DNA of 64,000 nt from Ustulina deusta (GCA_023159155.1 JAJNNX010000021.1:124001-188000), one strand, 5' to 3'. Counted from the first letter of the stretch, positions 24,366 through 35,010 are shown. Notes: generated from the letters alone by a model not told the origin. Numbers and translations: made by a program.

Positions 24366-26298
24366 TAAGCTAAACCCCGGCATCCCGAACCCCCCTCATC
24401 GCGAACCACCCCCATACCCCCGAAAACGCGCTATTACCCCTAGCTACTTGAATTAAAAACTATTTAATAACGCAACTATAACTAACTCCTAAAATCTTTT
24501 TTTACTTTTATTTTATTTAGAATTGATTCTTTTTTATTAATATATTTTTAGTTTCTAAAAAACAACACATAATAGCTATAGTTCGCACTTATAAATTAAG
24601 TATACTAATCTAGCAAACAATATATAAATAAAATATAAACAAATCGTTTATATTTTATTGCTTTTATAATATTTTTATTTAAAAAAAAAACCTATATATA
24701 CTTTTAAGCTTTATCTACTTATTATAAACAATAATTAGTAAACTAAACTATAAAATAAACTAAACTAAGCTTTATATTTTTAATTATTTTTATTAATTAT
24801 ATATATATTAATAATATAATAATAGTTAATATTAACTTTTTTTTAAATTATTTTAAAGTTTTAAAAATTATAAATATTTTATTAAAATATTTTTTTAATA
24901 TAAACAAAATAAATATAAATTAAAACGTTAATAAAAACTACTAAATAATTTTTAATATTTTAAGATATTATATTTTTTAAAAAAAAATTAAAAAAAACAA
25001 ATAAATTATAATTTTTAAATATATTAGCGCTAAAAATAAAGCTTTACTATTACTATTAATTTTAAAAAAAATCTATAGTTTAAATATAATAGTTTTTAAA
25101 TAAAAACTATAGTTTATTTAAAAATTAATAATTTAATTATTTTTTTAATAAATAAACTAATAATTATATTTATAACTGTTTTAATAATATATAATATATA
25201 TTAGTTTATAATAGCTATAAATCTTATATAAATAATAAATTTTTTTAAACCTATTTTTTAAACAAAATATAACTTTTATTTTATAAACTTTATTATAGCT
25301 ATATTATAGAGCTATTAAATATTAAAAAGAAAATAAAAAAAAAAGCTTTAGTTTATATTTGCTAGCTATTTTAATATTAAATTTTTTAAAAAAATATAAT
25401 AATAATGTATAAAATAGCCCGTAATAATATTTTAAAACTTAAAACTATTAAAAAAATATAATAAACTGCTAAAATATAAATAAAAAATTGCTAAGCTTTA
25501 TTATTTTTAAAGAAAAATAATAACAAAAATATTTATATTAATATTTATAATTAAAAAATAACTTATTATATTTAATTTTTTAATATTAATAGCTAAAATA
25601 ACTATTAAAATATTTTTAAAAAACTAAGTGATAGAAAGACTGATAGGTATGTAAAATGAAGATGATGAATTAAGAAAGAGTGGATGCGTAGCAGAATATT
25701 GGAAGGTCCAATATATCTGTGTGCGAGGTCCCACTCACAGGAGCACAGGCCACCTAGTGTGGACCTGTCCTGACCTGGGGCATAGGCCACCATTCAAGGT
25801 TGCCAGTTCGAGCCCCCTATAGGTCTCTATCACTAAGCATTATAAACTACTATTTAAAAACTAGCTAAATTTTACTTTTTTTTTAATAATTTATTATAAA
25901 AGCTATTTTTTATAAAAGCTAAAAAAATTATATTTTTAAAACCAAAAATTAAAAATTTAAAAGCTTAGATCGCTAAAAAAAAATAAACATAAACAAAAAA
26001 TAATTAAATTACTACCTAGAAAATCTTTTTATTATATAATATATATATAGCAAACAAAACATATATTAAAGCATAAAATTATATATATAAATAAAACTAC
26101 TAATATAAACATTCTAGAATATAAAAATATAGATATAAAAAACGTTATTTAGGTTAAAAACGCTTAAAAACAACAAAAAACCAAAAATAGCATTAAAAAG
26201 AACGTATTAGTAATATAAATAGCTTCAGAAATTATACGCATAAATGGTCAGAGGGTGGTTCGCAATAGGGGGGGTTCGGGATGCCGGGGTTTAGCTTA
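24366..26298. mobile_element. TIR DNA transposon B, RIP-degraded
   Basis: The inverted ends begin TAAGCTAAACCCCGGCATCC on the left, with the reverse complement ending at 26298. The repeats extend about 46 bp with a few mismatches. The TA at each outer end may be a duplicated target. The interior is strongly AT-rich and has no transposase frame. The left subterminal region (GCGAACCACCC, then ACGCGCTA and ACTATTTAATAACGCAAC) matches transposon A. Length 1933 bp, or about 1.7 kb without a 214-bp insert at 25624-25837. The size and a TA target would fit a Tc1/mariner or Fot1-like element. It lies between paralogues A and B. Confidence 0.85.
25624..25837. mobile_element. 214-bp nested insert with short TIRs and a tRNA-like B box
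   Basis: Inside the AT-rich body of transposon B lies a segment of normal GC content. Its ends are 12-bp inverted repeats (CTAAGTGATAGA on the left, TCTATCACTAAG on the right, one mismatch). Near the right end GTTCGAGCC matches the RNA polymerase III B-box pattern (GTTCGANNC); an A box is not convincing. The insert carries no RIP signature, so it either arrived after RIP of the host element or is too short to be recognised. It could be a small MITE or a SINE-like element. Confidence 0.6.
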
Positions 26299-26912
26299 GC
26301 GCCAAGATGTGATACAGCAATGCCGTGATATAGGAAGTGAATTCTCAAATCCAATGATCTATAGGAGCTACCTTAGATGTCACGATGCAGGACAAGACCT
26401 AACTAGACCGGACTGTTTAGCTCGGCACACCTCGATCGGAAGCCATGGTTACTTCAACCATTGAATAGTATGCAATGCACGCGTATCAGTCGCGCCGCCC
26501 TACAGACATCCCGACCCCGGTCCTGCTGAGTTCAAAACGGTTAGGCCGGAGACGCGGGAAGCGCCTCAGATTGAAATTGGCGTTGTCTCTATCGGGTGGC
26601 TAGCTGCTCGGCTTTACTCGCATGCTAATTGCTGAAGTTAGACATCGAGACATCGTCAAGCCCAGGTCAAGGTCTAGATTTTTTTATTTTATTTTTTTGA
26701 TATCGATTTGAAAGTCTACCTATTCGTTTGATCCAGAGATCCCGAGTCCTGCACTATTGCATTGGCTGACACTAGACAACATAAGAGTAGCTATGGTAGT
26801 GCTTCCTTGAGATCAACCTATCTGATCGTATAATATTACTGTATCAGCACTTCTTTATGTAACTGTAATTACTTTCTCACTTACAATCTCGTCACTTTCC
26901 TCTAGGCACCAA
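26299..26912 (+). promoter_or_regulatory. intergenic region and promoter of paralogue B
   Basis: 614 bp between transposon B and the ATG at 26913. A TATAAT box at 26829-26834 lies 84 bp before the start, followed by a pyrimidine-rich leader typical of fungal 5' ends. Nothing else is recognised. Confidence 0.4.
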
Positions 26913-28017
26913 ATGGATCCTGCTTCACAATCGAATATCGGTCACCTCGAGGCCACAATTGCTGAAATGAGTCCATCTGTTGTCATGCCAGTGACAACAG
27001 CGCAAGCTCATGATGCTGAACCAGCTTCAGGCAAAGACAACGTGGCAGCCACGTATGTTTAACTACCCATTCAAAGACTCTGTTGACTTAGAATTCTCTA
27101 GTCCTGTTAAAACGGCAGATAGCATGGACACTCTTGCCTTTGAAATCAAAAGGGCCGTCTCCAAACCAGAGGAAGTGATGAAAGATGGTCTTGCCCCCGT
27201 TCCCTACATCTTTGGCTTCGAGCCAGGTGCAAAGAACTCTGACCAAGAGCACGCCTTTTGTGGGCTATTGGGCATGGCAGCAGTGGTTCGCATGTTTGCA
27301 GCCGTCAACATCGTCGCAACCCGACAAACGAACAAGCAGCCTGAGCCGTATTCCCTCGCCAAACCCAAAGAGTACCCAGCTGCTTTCAAAGAGGTGACTG
27401 ATGCAACGATTAAAGCTCTCACCGCAGGCCCATTGGCCAGCTTCTACGACTCGTCCAGTGGCGGATCGACACAGGCAGAAGAGCAGGTCCTCGAGCGCTC
27501 AGAGATTCACAAATTCGTGTTGTCTCGAGTCTTCGGCGGTCTTTCCCAAGTCTCCACAAAGCAGTTAGAACAGGATCTCGATCATGTGTTGACGCAGTTT
27601 GTGACTCAGCTCAAGCCCTTCAAAGCCACCCCGGAGGTTGACCAGGATATCCTGAAACACGTCATTCTTATTAATTACGTCAGAACCACTGATTTGACTG
27701 GTAACGGCACAGTGCTTGTCGTGGACGCCTACACTCGCATGGTGACTCTCACCATTAAAGTCCATGACTGGTTTTCGGCGCTCCAAAAGCCGAAGACGGG
27801 GCTGTTCAAGAGGCCCGAGAAGATCAACTTCAGGATGACGACGACAGTCGTTGACATGAAATTGAACGATGCAAAGTACAAGGCCAACAAGGGCAAGTAC
27901 GAACAGACTCTGAAAATGATGGTGGACGGGGACCCCGAACTTCAGCAGATCTTGGACAGAGGTGGTCTCGAAGCTTACGGTCGGGAAACAACCCATAAAT
28001 ATAGTGCGAGCATGTGA
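26913..28017 (+). CDS. unknown family, paralogue B
   Basis: Two exons, 26913-27052 and 27102-28017, with a 49-nt intron (donor GTATGT, acceptor CTCTAG), give 351 residues, almost the same length as paralogue A (352). The start ATG has a good context (ACCAAATGG). Without this intron one would start at 27010 and read the intron as protein. The product is the most diverged of the three. It keeps the GPLAS signature, the following S-S-G, the I-H pair before VFGGL, LTQFV, and the C-terminal D-M-K-L-N and N-K-G-K-Y motifs. It has no signal peptide or transmembrane segment. It converges with paralogue C, with 678 bp between their ends. Function unknown. Confidence 0.85.
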
Positions 28018-28695
28018 GGGAAGTTTTTGATCTTGACGATTAGTCCTACGCAACTTGGGGGATCATAGTTAGAAAGTGTCAGTATTTACGCAAATTGAAG
28101 CATGTTTCATGACTTGGAATAAACTATTGTTCGTCCGCCTGGTTCTTCTTGAGCAAAAGTGACTTTATGCATGGCATACTGCACTACATCGTGTAAAGAT
28201 TTAGTCTACGCCTACGAGACTAGAGTTTGACTAGGGTTCCCTGAACCCAACCTAACGCCAAGAACCCAAGGACCCAACAGGGCTTTTTTAATATATAAAA
28301 AGTATTAATGTAATAGTTTTAAGTGGGGGGGGGGGATAAAAAAAAAAGGCCCATGGGTTTTTCTTGGGGGCCCGTGGGGGCCCAAATGGGAACCCTAAGG
28401 CTAGATGTTTTGCACATTTGTTCAAATTTACGGAGTTTTTTTTCTCCCTCAAAGAACACAGCGATAGCCAATCTATTCCCTATCTCTATTCGCATGATTT
28501 GGTGTAAAAGCATAAGGAAGATATATTTTCTAATATTCTATCAAATTCTAAAATAAGGTTTGCTAGACTCACATAGATAGGCGGTGGGGGGCAAGAAAGA
28601 CACTATAACACTTAGAGCGAACAAAAAGTAGTATTCATAACTAGATGATAATCATAACTAAATCACATTCACAGCTAGATGTCTCTTGAGTTTCC
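28018..28695. other. convergent spacer with homopolymer runs
   Basis: Contains a G10 run (28325-28334), an A-rich run just after it, and repeated GGGGGCCC blocks to about 28400. It looks like a small repeat relic in the 3' region shared by paralogues B and C. No gene is seen. Confidence 0.5.
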
Positions 28696-29673
28696 TCAAG
28701 CGGACGACTTCACCGGGCTTGGGTTGATCAGCCGTCCGTATTCCTCCATACTCTTCCCACTGACAGTTTGGAAAACCGTGTTCAACTTATCCTTGTTGGC
28801 AAGGTACTTGTTGACGTTCAGGTCGCAATCCACCACGACGTAGCGCATGTTGAAAGTGCTGCTTGTGTGTGAGGCCTTGTTGGTGGCCCAGCGCCAGGTG
28901 CTGTCATCGATGTGCATGTAGACGATTCGAGTGCGGGGCTGGAATACCCAGACAGGGTTTTGTTCGTCGCCGGAGATGTTGATGCGCATGACTTGGTTGA
29001 TACGCAGAGATTGGTCGACGGTGTGATTAGTGCGACCGGTCTCGATATTGATTGTTCCCAGGGAAGAAACAAATGTGGTCAGGATGCTATCCAGCTGCAA
29101 GAGGGCAGGCTTGGTCAAACTGAAACCCTTGAACAGCTCGGCAAGAAACTCGAGATGTATTGATGTTTTAGATATCTCCTTGCGGAAAGTGGTCTGCACG
29201 CCGGATGAGTAGTTGAAGATCCCAGCAAGAGGTCCAATCATCACATTGTAGGCAGAGTCAGCCATATCGGCGAATGCCAGGGCTGCTTCCTCCGCATTAG
29301 TAATGTTGTATGGCTGAGGGTGTCCCCGCAGGCTGCGAGCATTGGCGTTCCAAATCGCGGTGTAGAGAGACACAATGGAAGATATCTCCACCAAGTGGAG
29401 GTAATTCTGGCCAGCGCTTACTTCGTCGTACGGCGGCAAGATTCCCACGTTCTGGGGCATTGGAGCCCTTCCAGCCTGAACCTCCGAGTTTGTACCACCC
29501 GTGGCTGCATTCAACGCGGCCACGACGTCAGCCAGGCTCGAGTCTGCAGCAGCCGTGATGGGACCTGAGGAGGTGAAATCGGCAAGAGCTTCAGAGCTTT
29601 TGGTAACATCAACGGCGATTTCCAAAACATCAACGATGCCTTGGAGGTCGCCGTGATCGATAGGAGAAGACAT
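28696..29673 (-). CDS. unknown family, paralogue C
   Basis: A single exon of 325 residues from the ATG at 29673. It shares with paralogue A a glycine-proline signature (MIGPLAG), SGV, the K-T-x-I-H pair before LFKGFSL, LTTFV, the LRINQVMRIN strand and a C-terminal C-D-L-N-x-N-K motif. Similarity to A is much higher than to B. An upstream in-frame ATG at 29856 would give 386 residues, but a TATAAG box at 29812-29817 lies downstream of it, so I prefer the shorter start. No signal peptide or transmembrane segment is seen. Role unknown. Confidence 0.85.
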   Translation of the reverse strand: MSSPIDHGDLQGIVDVLEIAVDVTKSSEALADFTSSGPITAAADSSLADVVAALNAATGGTNSEVQAGRAPMPQNVGILPPYDEVSAGQNYLHLVEISSIVSLYTAIWNANARSLRGHPQPYNITNAEEAALAFADMADSAYNVMIGPLAGIFNYSSGVQTTFRKEISKTSIHLEFLAELFKGFSLTKPALLQLDSILTTFVSSLGTINIETGRTNHTVDQSLRINQVMRINISGDEQNPVWVFQPRTRIVYMHIDDSTWRWATNKASHTSSTFNMRYVVVDCDLNVNKYLANKDKLNTVFQTVSGKSMEEYGRLINPSPVKSSA

Positions 29674-29811
29674 CTTGAGGAATGAAGAAGATGTGAAAGG
29701 TTTGCTGAGTGAATCGAAAAGTTGTGAATAATGGCGAGTAGCGAGTAGTGCGTAAGGTCTGTGAGGTAATACCGTAGCAAATGATCTGTCGCCTGCAGAG
29801 ATGAAGCTGTT

Positions 29812-29817
29812 CTTATA
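29812..29817 (-). promoter_or_regulatory. TATA box of paralogue C
   Basis: TATAAG on the minus strand, about 140 bp before the ATG at 29673, a spacing like that of paralogue A (about 130 bp). It argues against the longer start at 29856. Confidence 0.4.
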
Positions 29818-29856
29818 CTTGGGCCTCTTCCTACAGACTGTCTGCGGGCTGGGCAT

Positions 29857-30826
29857 GAAGACAGCAATATGAATACCTACCTACTCAATGACCCTTTACC
29901 AAATCCCAACAGCGGAGGCCTGTTTACACAGCATCTCTCTTTAGTCTTGCCTCCATGCAACATATCGAATTTGATTGCCAAGGATCGTGGTATCAGATTA
30001 TCAGCCAACCATACAAAAAGGTGAGGTCTGCGCCAGCCTAGACAAATAGCATTCCTTTGTCTCAATCGTGATGCATACACATGCTGGCCACCTGCTAGCA
30101 GACCTTCCAATCCTACACTAGGCTCAAACATTATAGCAGCGACAATCTAGTTTGTGGTGGCTGGCTGGAGATCCAAAATGGAAATGGCGCCAACATAGAC
30201 TCCATAGTCGTGCATCATTGATAGGTATCGGGTATAAGTAGGTAGTCAAGAGAGCGGAGGGGTAACAGTGGCGCTATCACCATGGCCACTGCCGGGCGGG
30301 TCGAGAATGAGTGGCGCCGGCGCTAATCGACTGTGTGGGGAGCCGATCTACCCGGGGCGTTAGATCGGGCTACTAGTCACCTCGCCTGCATTAGTTAAGG
30401 TAATGTCCAGTTTCGCTGGCATCGAGCCTCCTGTGTCACAGTCCTGTTCTTCGCCGGCACAACAATCGGGCAGACCGCTCGTCTCACACGGTGAAGCCTG
30501 ACTTTAGAGTGGCGAGGTATGCCAAGATACGTTTAGGCCTATCGGGTGATTCCATGCAAGATCGTCGTTGAAGCCACCTCCGATCTCCTGAATACCCGAT
30601 GAAAACTATCCAACTGATGACGATGATGGCTGAGTTGTGATAGAGGAATCAAGAACCTTGATACTAAGGAACATGGTTATCTAGATTGAGGTCTATTTCT
30701 AAGCCCAGGAGAACAGGGCCTTGTTACACCCTCACTATTTGACGAATCGGACTCCGTGACCTTGGGGGCGAGACTCTCCTGGTGGGTTGATGAGAATTCC
30801 AAGTTTCCAAATCATTGCCGGGAGTT
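29857..30826. other. intergenic, no gene seen
   Basis: About 1 kb without a supportable gene. Base composition is normal. Confidence 0.45.
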
Positions 30827-31003
30827 CTAATTTCTTTTCACAATGGCCGGATGGAACTGCATGCTTGCATATGCGCCGGCAAGCTTGTCTAATTCTTCCT
30901 TGACGCTGTCCAAGCCACCAGTCATTTTTTCGATAAGCACTGTGCTAACTTCACCTTTTTCCTGTTTCGATACAACCACGAGCTGAAGCATCATTTGGTA
31001 CAT
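30827..31003 (-). pseudogene. orphan terminal exon or tiny gene, unknown
   Basis: A 58-residue frame starting MYQMMLQLVVVSKQEKGEVS and ending in a stop. It has the look of a real amphipathic helical protein, with regularly spaced hydrophobic and charged residues. An acceptor-like CTTTCTTCAG lies just upstream, so it may be the last exon of a lost gene. No upstream exon is found in the next 300 bp. Family not recognised. Confidence 0.3.
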
Positions 31004-31898
31004 TGGAGATGAGCTAGCTACTGAAGAAAGGAAGTGTCATTCAACCTTAGAATGCCCGACGTTTTTGCCGGATGGGATAAAGGCACTAGTCTAGCTAGAT
31101 AATCGCTTCAAGCTAGCGGAGCTATGACACAATGCGTTCGTTAAGAACGAAGGAAGAAAAAAGACCGTGTTAGGCTAAGGATATCCCTAAAATAGAAAGC
31201 TTTGCCGGCGAAGCTCCATTAGTACGCTGTAAATCAAAGGCTCTTTAACTACCTATACCAGGGGAGACCCCCTGGGACCCTCCTTTCGCCTGCCGCGCTA
31301 CTAGAACAACCTCCCCCCCACCTTCAGGGCCTCGAACCACTATTTAGGAAGATTCCAAGCGCGTAAGCCGCAAATATAGATTTAGAGTTATGGGTAAGTT
31401 GCTTGGCATGCATAAGCCAATCAGAGGCTTGCGGACAAATATAGAGTTTTTGATCGATCTGATATTAGATATCAAGCTTTGCAAGTGCAACTGGGAAGGT
31501 TGCAAAGCTTTCCAATGACTGAGTAGAACGAAGGTTAACTATGCTGGGTTTTTTTATATATATTTCTTTATGGACTAAATAAGAAATGATATGAACTAAA
31601 TTAGGATTAGTTTGCAAACCCCAAATATGGTAATCGGGTTTCAAGGTGCGCTTATTACATACCAGCCTGCCTTAGGCGGTACAGCCCAATCTTTGTAGAA
31701 TAACTTACTTATATCCAAACCCTAATATGGTATCGCGGTAATCCAGTGGGACGGAACAATGGAGGGCGCAACAAGAGGTTACTTGTTAACTTAACCATTA
31801 CTGACCCAACTTATAAACTCGGGACTGAACACACCGTTAGTAATATATGTCAAGCCGCTCATGACCCTTTACTTCTTTTCAAACACGAAATATTCATA
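31004..31898. other. intergenic, no gene seen
   Basis: About 900 bp with no supportable coding sequence, RNA gene or clear repeat. Confidence 0.45.
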
Positions 31899-33230
31899 AG
31901 GTCACAACCTAAGGCTGGGCAAAAAACAGTCTTGATAACTAGGTAGGCCCAATGACGCCCACATCAGCCTTGAGGCATATTACCTTCTACTAAAACCAGG
32001 GCTATACAGCTATACGCCGGATAGTATCTGACATGCTCTATGTCTAGAATATCATCGTAAAGGTACCCTCGCATGGCATATCTGGTTCTGATAAGTATGT
32101 AGACTAACACAACCAACCAGGTTTCCATCTCATTGCGACCGCACGGAGGCCAGAAGCACGGGCTGAATTGACTGATTTGGGTATCAGTATACTGGTACTG
32201 GATGTGACAGACGTCGGCATTATTGAAAACTGCCGTGAAGAGGCTGAGAAGATTAACGGAGGTAAACTTGACACACTCGTGAACAAGACGTGAGTAGCTA
32301 CATACACCTTGGAAGGCGTCACCGGCGCTTTGTATTTTGACTACTTCTCTTCGCGCACTCTGTTGTGGGGAGAATATGGGAACTCACAGGTAACGAAAAG
32401 GGGCTGGACGCATACACATCCTGTTATGGACCTTTCAATCCCAGAAGTTCGCACTACTTTCGATACGAATGTGTTTGGGATTATGGCTATGTGCCAGACC
32501 TTCATTGGCCAGTTGATCGCGGCAAAGGGCTTGATCATTAATATATCATCTCTCTCTTCCGTATCACCATACCTATTTGAATCTGCCTATTGCGCTTCTA
32601 AGCTTGTCGTTAGCACATATTCACGGTATTCGCAAGACACAATGGTATTTTAGCCTGAAGAGAGGGCCTATAATTAATACAGATTCCTACGACAACCGAA
32701 TCACTAACGGATCAGCAGTTAGTCGCCGGGCCGGGCTTTCTCCTTTTATGTGCAAAGAGTGCTTCTATGACATGGTTCTAATTATGCAATAGGAGTCCTA
32801 AGACTAGAACTTGCGCCATTTGAAGTACATGTAGTGCTCTCTATAACGGGCACAGTTAAAAGCAATACAGCAAGCCGTAGTGATCGTGCATTGCCCAAAA
32901 CCAGTCTCTACGCGCCTGTTCTTCACATGTTTAAATGGCGATTGCAACTTCAGCCAAGCCTCTTCGGCTACGGACACAGCCACATTTGCGAAGAAATTAA
33001 CCGACGTTTCTCTACACTCCGAACGCCTCGTATTTCTTCGCAGCTGGTTCGGAAGACCGGACTGGTTTTGATGCGGAGGTCTGTCTAGTCGAACATGGCT
33101 CGCGAATTCCCTTGGTGAACGGGTGATGGATCTCGCGAGCTGGAGGACATTTCGCTTACCTGAAATTATGAGATCGATCGGCCATGCGTTCAGGGGAAGA
33201 AGTCGAATTGAAATGTTGAATGGTCTGCCT
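31899..33230 (+). pseudogene. short-chain dehydrogenase (AYR1-like) pseudogene
   Basis: Pieces of one SDR appear in order but in different frames. KTVLIT (near 31925) is the first strand, but the glycine-rich nucleotide-binding loop that should follow is missing. Then come GFHLIATARRPEARAELTDL with LDVTD (32121-32290), LSIPEV to NISSLSS with the active-site Y-C-A-S-K (32420-32610), TGTVKSNT (from 32840), and a tail after a stop, ending RLPEIMRSIGHAFRGRS (to about 33215). Insertions near 31945-32115, 32290-32400 and 32650-32790, plus frameshifts and stops, break it. The pattern resembles fungal NADPH-dependent 1-acyldihydroxyacetone-phosphate reductases. It cannot make a working enzyme. Confidence 0.8.
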
Positions 33231-33648
33231 ACCTAGATTAATGGTTTAATTCTCAATCTGCTATACTGTGTACGAACTCACATAATCTGAATCCAAGTAG
33301 CAGAGTCTTACATGCAAAGGAAACTTGGGCCTATCCAATTAGGATATGCTTACTGACAAGATTAGATGACACCCCGGGATACATAGGTGGTGTATGTAAG
33401 AAATTGGGGGGATTCATTGTGCATGTAAACAGCTATGTCATAGTTACATCAGCTAGCTACCAATACCTATCTCCAGGGTAGTGCCTTGGAACAAGGAGGC
33501 GTTAGTCAGCAAAGATACCCGCGCTGACTTGACCCGTATTACAATATCTTATCTGCTGCGGGTTCGGTGACATTTTGTTTCCCCCTATTCGGTTGTCACC
33601 AATCCTCCTAGTAAGAACAGAACTCCGTACGATTCTCTTGCGTTTGAC
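33231..33648. other. intergenic, no gene seen
   Basis: About 400 bp between two pseudogenes with nothing recognisable. Confidence 0.4.
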
Positions 33649-34320
33649 ATGCGTGTTGATTTCTGGGGCGTGATTCGCATGGAAGCATGTTTGATACCCC
33701 CTCCACAAACTACCCCAGACTGTAGTATGACCTCCAGGAAAACCTCAGCTTACCCCCAGAGTTCAATCTGTCTTGTAAGTGCAGGCGGTGGTGATTACTG
33801 GCCTCGAAGCGATGGTCCGAGTTGGAAAGGCTCTGACGCCCCTTGGGCAAACCATAGCTCGACCTACTTAGTTCAGTCAGCAAACATGAAAATGGGCGAT
33901 TGGTCAAGATTCCAATCAACGCTTTTCGTGCCCACCAATGAATATGATGAGTGGATGAGTTACGAACTATTGCCAACGCGCTATGTCAACATCTCTATGT
34001 GCTTCGCCGCTTTTGATTTTGTGGACGCGAATGTTAGCATGGCTACTGTTACGACACTGTCAGGGCTAGAAGAGAATTGTGTCATCCCAGAACTGAATGG
34101 ACTCAATACTAAGCTCTACTGACGGTTCTTGGGTACTGATTTGGATCACCAAAGCAACGACCAGAGGGGCATACTCGCGCTGAACAATCCCAATGCTATC
34201 CCGACAACCGACCATTCTGAACTCTCCGATATCCAGACCAGAAATCAATACAAGATAAATGTTCTAGAATTTTTGACCTACTCGAGGCTTACAAATGTCT
34301 TTGCTCAGCCTAGCCGGGAA
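33649..34320 (+). pseudogene. fragment of a large fungal protein with an in-frame stop
   Basis: One reading frame stays coding-like across an in-frame TGA at 34120-34122. Before it lie a W-S-R-F-Q-S strand, YELLPTRYVNISMCFAAFDF and a Ser/Thr-rich stretch. After it lie F-L-G-T-D and Q-R-G-I-L-A-L. This order (an R-Y/F-V-N-I-S-x-C-F-A-A-F block, later F-G and R-G-I-L blocks) is what I recall from uncharacterised multi-domain membrane proteins of Sordariomycetes, so the segment is probably the middle of such a gene. Both ends are missing. Identification is tentative. Confidence 0.45.
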
Positions 34321-34703
34321 GTGGTCGAAAGTAGACACGAACCAGGTAGTTGTCGTGGTACGTATATAATAGTTGCAGACAGGTCAAGCGTCCGACTTGA
34401 CTATATTCTGCTTTTGGTGGTGTTACGGTATGTTGTTGCTGCAGTTATGCTTCGAGAGAGAATCTTCCTCCTTCAAGCTTCAGTCTTGTAGCTTACCTAC
34501 ACCTAATATACGACCGAACACCTTACTGACCTAGTCAACTTCCCATTTATGACAGTATGTTGTACTTTTTGTCTCATCTGCCTCGGTAGTCACTGCTGAG
34601 GCACCCGGTCGCCGCAGAAAACCAACGCAATACCATTGAGAAAAAAAATAGAAAAAGACGAAAGGAGAATACAGGACCAAAAATACCACTTTGATCTAGG
34701 TTG
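34321..34703. other. intergenic, no gene seen
   Basis: About 380 bp with no supportable feature. Confidence 0.4.
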
Positions 34704-35010
34704 TCAACCTACTAAGTAGCAAAGGCTATAGGAAATCGTATTATATTCGAAACTCAGTAGCATTTTAATTCTCCTAACCCTTTGGCCTATGGTATTCAAA
34801 GGGAGTGTTTCCTGAGACAGCTCGTAGCCTCTTAGCTTCTGCATATGTTTTTGAAAGATATACTTGTTCTTGGACCCCGGCTTTAGGGCCAGGGGCAGCT
34901 CATTCCTTCCTGGGTAGATTTTGAGTTCATGGATAATATCAGGGTTTTTATTGAGGCCATTCGACAAAAACGCGCTGTGCTTGAAGATCGCAAGGAGGAA
35001 GATACACCCA
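34704..35010 (-). pseudogene. DUF3435 tyrosine-recombinase fragment (Starship-captain type)
   Basis: A fragment of about 100 residues without a proper start. It contains F-L-L-A-I-F-K-H-S-A-F-L, then E-L-K-I-Y-P-G-R-N-E-L-P-L, a YIFQKHM block, L-P-L-N-T and finally ISYSLCYLVG. The spacing matches the C-terminal half of DUF3435 proteins, which normally end this block with Y-S-L-R-Y. Here the Arg codon is TGC, a C-to-T change consistent with RIP, and the recombinase tail is missing. It is only a dead fragment; no element ends were found nearby. Confidence 0.6.

Noticed and set aside
27010..28017. 335-residue version of paralogue B starting at 27010
   Set aside because: It translates a good 49-nt intron and skips an upstream exon that makes the length match paralogue A.
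19929..29673. Naming the three paralogues as gasdermins or another known pore-forming family
   Set aside because: The neighbourhood suggests it, but I cannot see a diagnostic motif. The identity is left open.
28696..29856. 386-residue version of paralogue C starting at 29856
   Set aside because: The extra 61 residues are not protein-like, have no match in paralogues A or B, and the start lies upstream of the TATA box at 29812-29817.
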